Assembly: GCF_000004075.3 (NCBI RefSeq)
Contig: NC_026660.2
Coordinates: forward strand, 18,619,837 to 18,683,836
From: Cucumis sativus
Taxonomy: Eukaryota > Streptophyta > Magnoliopsida > Cucurbitales > Cucurbitaceae
DNA length: 64,000 nucleotides
Direction: 5' to 3'
Notes under the pieces: generated by a model
What the model was told of the DNA's origin: nothing
The model's input: the letters and a program-made list of their open reading frames with translations, nothing else
Databases searched by the model: none
Translations under genes and position numbers: made by a program
Part shown: positions 59,731 to 64,000 of the stretch, one piece after another
How the letters are laid out: the number at the start of each line of letters is the position of its first letter
Position numbering within the stretch: the first letter of the stretch is position 1

Positions 59731-60456
59731 ATGAAATGTGAATTAGTAATTTTTTCATGAAATTTCTCTCATTGCATAAAAAAAGAAGTAGTTTTTGCGT
59801 TTATTATCATATATTCATAAATATATTAAACATTTCTAATTTAAATTTAAAAGCATTTTAGTTTTCAATTTCAAATCAATAAAAATACTTCTGATCCCAC
59901 CCATAATTAAGAGTTGATGTTTTATTTCTACTCGTTTTTTATTAAATAATAATAGATAAAATTTGGTAATTGTTTTACGAGTACTATGGAGTACTAACAC
60001 CCTTTCTATACACACAAATAACTTTCCAAATCATATATGAGTTTGTGTAAACCATTACTTTTTTATTGTTTCATTTGATTAACGATAGTATTAATGTTTC
60101 ATTTGATTAACGATATATGAGTAGCTTTTTGAAAGAATGTTTCATCTAGTTTTCATTTCTCATGTACATATATTATAATCTATGGTAATAAGTATTTGTC
60201 TTTTTAAATATCGAAAAACGAGTCAAAATGTAGTAAAATTTTCTACATTATATGCAATTCATGTAAACGCTAGTAGATGTCTATCAACGTTTATTTATGA
60301 TAAAAGCTGGTACAAATTTATTATCAATAGGTGTCGGCTGATATGATGGATACAGAAGTGTGTCGAATGTCTGAATCAATTTCTAGTACCATATTTATAA
60401 ATTTACTATAAGGTCTAACCATATGCTTAAATCCCAAAGGTAAAAACCAAATAGAA
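59731..60456. other. Intergenic, AT-rich
   Basis: No gene is seen. Contains a short direct duplication (TTTCATTTGATTAACGATA twice, near 60068 and 60096). Confidence 0.55.
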
Positions 60457-60707
60457 TGGGCTGGGCTAAGTTTTTGCTTGTGAGCCATCCTTCAGCTTGA
60501 GCCTTGTTGGGCCAAACTTAAATGCAGCGGAATCACCAAATGAAAGCGGGCCGTTGGAATCGTGAAAGCCCAATACGAAGGTTAAGCGAGATATCGAGCT
60601 TGAAGCTTTTGATTTCGCCGGCTACCATCTAAACTCCGAACCGCCGAAAGCTTTAAGCTGAGTGCTTCTTCTTCCTCAACCTTAAACCCTGCACTGCATA
60701 AACCCTA
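60457..60707 (+). promoter_or_regulatory. NOP14 promoter: site II elements and telo-box
   Basis: TGGGCT occurs at 60457 and 60462 and TGGGCC at 60508, with GCGGGCC and AGCCCA near 60546-60570. A telo-box, AAACCCTA, lies at 60700-60707, 38 bases before the ATG. The pairing of site II and telo-box elements is the hallmark of plant ribosome-biogenesis genes, matching the NOP14 call. Confidence 0.65.
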
Positions 60708-60744
60708 GAAGCATCTCCCATCCAATCGTTCTCTTAGTGAATCA

Positions 60745-63700
60745 ATGGCTAAGCTATCCGTCCGTAGCTCAAGCAACAATGATAAAAAGGGCAAGAAGAA
60801 GAAGAAGAAGAGTTCCGGTCCGAAAGCTTTGACAATGAAGGTCAGCGCTCCGAAGGCGAATCCATTCGAAAGCATTTGGTCTCACAGGAAATTTGATGTC
60901 CTTGGGAAGAAACGTAAGGGTGAAGAGCGTCGTATTGGCCTTGCTCGTTCCCTCGCCATTGAAAAGGTAGTCTCCCTTGGTAATTCATGCGAATTGATTT
61001 ATTGAGCTTCGTTTCACTTTTGTTTGATTGTTTTTTTTTTGTTCGGGTGAGGTAGAGGAAAAAGACGCTATTGAAGGAGTACGAACGAAGTCGGAAGTCT
61101 ACGGAATTTTCTGATAAGCGAATTGGGGAATGGGATGAAGAGCTTGGGGAGTTTGATAAGGCTATTTTACGTTCGCAGCGAGAACTGAAGGTGAATATAT
61201 TGGCTTGGTTTGAGCATTTGGTGATTCTAGCTTTGTTTGCTTTTAGCTGTTCTGATTGTTTTTTTTTTTCTTTAGCGAAAACTGAGTAAGAGCAGCAAAT
61301 TTAACTTATCTGATGGAGAAGAAGACGATTATTTTGGAACCCAAAATCTTGGTGCGTTACCTGCAAACGACGATTTTGAGGACGAAATAATACCGGATGA
61401 CGACGAAGACGAGGCAGCTGCTGCTGAAACCAACAGTACGTATTAAACTTTTGTTAATGTATGGAATTCTATTACTGTTAACAAACACTAGTCCTTTACA
61501 ATCTACTACTTTTGGTTCATTGAACTCACTTTAGTACCACTCATTGTACTTTGCAGAGGGGGCTTATCGCGACACACAACAAAAAGGTCGTCTTTTAGAA
61601 GGAGAGGACGCTGTAAGACTCCTCGCTGTCTATTCTTTTCCTTTTTATTTTATTGTATCATTTCATATATGAGCCAAATTGTTGTTCTATATATCATGCT
61701 TGCAATAAACATGAATGTGGGAATTGGCCTTTCAGAAAGTTGTAGCTGAAATTTTACAAGTCTCCCCTGTTGTAATTCTAAAGTTATCTCTTTACAGGGA
61801 CAAAAAATATGAAACCTTTAACTTTACTGTTGTAACACAGTTTGCCCATTCAACTTGATATGACACGAATAATTTTATACTTTAGTCTATGCTATAGCTT
61901 TGTAAATATGAATGTTCTTGGATGAATAACCTTATTGCAATTATGTTTTTTAGCTCATATACGCATATCTGTGTATATTAATTTCAAGGCATTCTGTATC
62001 TCTGAAATCAGTGGTTTAAATTTACAGAAACGCAAAAGCAAGAAGGAAGTTATGGAAGAGGTTATTGCAAAGAGCAAATTTTTTAAGGTGAAGAATTTTT
62101 TTGTCCAGTCTTTCAGATTCAATGCGTGCAAATTTTTACAATTTTCATTTTCAAGGTGAGTTTTTTTTTTTTAATGTCTCAACCTTTCTTCTCAGGCACA
62201 AAAAGCAAAGGATAAGGAAGAAAATGAACAACTAGTTGAAGAATTGGACAAAAAGTTTGAGACGTTGGTCCAGTCTGAGGCATTGTTATCTCTCACTGGT
62301 TCTGGTAACTCAAATGCCTTGAAGGCTCTTGTTCAGAAAAGTGTTTCAAACGAGCATTTGAAGAAGGATAATTTGCCTGCTGCTGGAAAGACTGAAACTT
62401 TTAATCAGGTATTACATAAACACCATCACTTATCTAAACTCCCACCAAGTTGATTCTGTAGTTCTGATTTTTCATTCATCTTCCACCCTGTTATTGACTT
62501 TTCTTATCGAGCTTCAGGATTTTTTAGAGTGCATTCATTTTCCTCCTTTGGTTATGTTTAATTCTTCTCCTTTATTATTTACCTATCAACTTCTTTTCAT
62601 TTCAATGTTACTTTCTCTCTCCTTTTCTTAATTTTTTTAAAAAGTTAATGTAATTCTGTACTATTTCTAATATTTAGGTCTAAGAAAATGAGGTCTTATT
62701 TCTTCATGATGCAGGAAAAACCTGATGCTTTTGACAGACTTGTCAAAGAGATGGCAATGGAAATTCGTGCACGCCCCTCCGACAGGACAAAGACACCTGA
62801 AGAAATTGCCCAGGAGGAGAGAGAGCGTCTTGAGGTCTTAGAGGTATTTTAATTCTTTTAACTATGTGATGATGTCCTCGATTCTGTAATATGAACTTTC
62901 TTTTGCCAGCTTCAGTTCTAGCTGAATTCATGTTTAAGTGAAGGAAATCAAAGTTTTTTTTTTGTGTCTTGTAGTGTGTTAATATCAGGCATGTTGCTTA
63001 CCAACATTAAAACTAGCTCATTGTTTGACCTACGTACATCGCAAACCAATGTTAAATAACTCCACTCTAGATTCTACCGACTTCAACAAGGAGTTACCAA
63101 TTGGCAATCTTCACTTTAACAATGAATTAGTTTCTTTTCATTACATTAATAAAAAGTTATGTTTTTTGTTTTAGAAAAAAGAAATTACCTATTTGGAACC
63201 TTATCGGATTAAGAATTTGGATTCAAATTTTAATCCACTTAATTTGTTGTTGTTCAGTTTACTTAGGTACAACAAGTTCATTTAATGATTTCTATTTATA
63301 TTGATTGGCAAATTATATTTTATCCAAATATTCATGATTGCATGTATAAACATTTTAGCTTCTTTTAAGGATTGTTGATGTAGACACCGCACACGTTTAG
63401 TCATTGGTAAGCATAGGCATTCATTCTATCTTGTTGGTGAGATATCTATCACCTGAGACATTGAGCACGTGATGTTTGAGAGTCTGACATTTCTAACTTA
63501 CCCTTTCCTTTTCTTCTTGGCACTGGCCAAAAGACCTACATTATTTGTTCAAACTTCAAATTTTAATGGCATTTTACTTTTCAGGAGGAAAGACAGAAAA
63601 GAATGCTTGCACCAGATAATTCTAGTGATGAAGAAGATGATGATGCTGAAACTGCATTTGTAGGGAAACAGAACTATATCTCTGGGGATGATCTTGGTGA

Positions 63701-64000
63701 TTCATTTACACTTGATGATGAGCGCAATCATAAGAAGGGCTGGGTCGATGATATTCTTAGAAGAAAGGATGCTGATGGCACTGAAAGTGAAGGTGATGAT
63801 TCCGCAGAAGATTCTGATGATAGTCAAGATGATGAGGATGGGGATTCTGATGATGAATCCGAGGAAGATGATAGCAATCATGGAGTAAAACAATCTTTGA
63901 AGGATTGGGAACAGAGCGATGATGACATCCTTGACACTGAATCAGAGGATGATGATGAAGCAAGTGAAGGGGGAAAACAGCAAGATGAAGTTCATCCTAA
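60745..64000 (+). CDS. NOP14: Nucleolar protein NOP14, 5' part (cut by window end)
   Basis: NOP14 is a nucleolar component of the small-subunit processome needed for 18S rRNA maturation and 40S assembly. Eight exons are visible: 60745-60966, 61056-61190, 61276-61435, 61557-61612, 62028-62087, 62196-62408, 62715-62843, and 63585 to beyond 64000. All junctions are GT-AG and keep frame, giving about 463 residues of a protein normally near 900. Features in order: a Lys-rich N-terminus; the family block NPFESIWSHRKFDVLGKK; KTLLKEYERSRKSTEFSDKR; acidic DDYFG region; KRKSKKEVMEEVIAKSKFFK; EKPDAFDRLVKEMAMEIRA; EEIAQEERERLEVLE; EERQKRML; then a long Asp/Glu-rich stretch with GWVDDILRR. These are strong NOP14 signatures. 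The conserved C-terminal half lies outside the window. Confidence 0.94.

Overview
This window is nuclear DNA of a flowering plant. The genes have many short exons with AT-rich introns, and the AT-rich intergenic space is full of microsatellites, LINE fragments and LTR remnants. Protein families are typical of core eudicots. The style of the dispersed LTR and LINE (DUF4283 / zf-RVT) sequences suggests a cucurbit, but that is an inference from recall and the species cannot be fixed from sequence alone.

Layout. 0-0.5 kb (+): 3' end of a tail-anchored cytochrome b5. 2.2-4.1 kb (+): single-RRM protein of the plant 'PPIase E-like' type, without a cyclophilin domain. 9.8-11.7 kb (-): cytochrome P450 CYP78A, closest by eye to CYP78A5/KLUH. 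18.4-20.5 kb (-): COQ4, ubiquinone biosynthesis, with a 5'UTR intron and a pure 32-base C run just upstream. 25.9-27.2 kb (-): BIG GRAIN 1-like protein. 27-39 kb: transposon-rich gap with two LINE tails that have target-site duplications, two related LTRs in opposite orientation, and one short broken or unusual ORF with a TATA box (32.5 kb). 39.9-44.8 kb (+): SEPALLATA-class MADS gene, eight exons. 50.5-56.1 kb (+): AP1/FUL-class MADS gene. 57.3-59.7 kb: complete LINE insertion with an internal inversion and a perfect 13-bp target-site duplication. 60.7 kb to the end (+): NOP14, cut by the window edge.

Biology. The SEP and AP1/FUL genes form the ancient SEP-SQUA tandem pair, in the same order and orientation as tomato RIN-MC; their products normally act together in MADS tetramers during floral meristem, sepal and fruit development. 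CYP78A5/KLU and BIG GRAIN 1-like are organ-size regulators. COQ4, NOP14, the RRM protein and cytochrome b5 are housekeeping genes; three of these four show GGCCCA/TGGGCY (site II) promoters, and NOP14 also has a telo-box.

No CRISPR array, operon or prokaryotic system is present. The most unusual features are structural: two GC-AG introns in the MADS pair, an apparent intron loss and loss of the C-terminal motif in the AP1-like gene, a decayed 26S rRNA fragment inside one of its introns, a 4-copy minisatellite in a SEP intron, the inverted LINE, and a 12-bp motif shared by two upstream regions and partly by a third.
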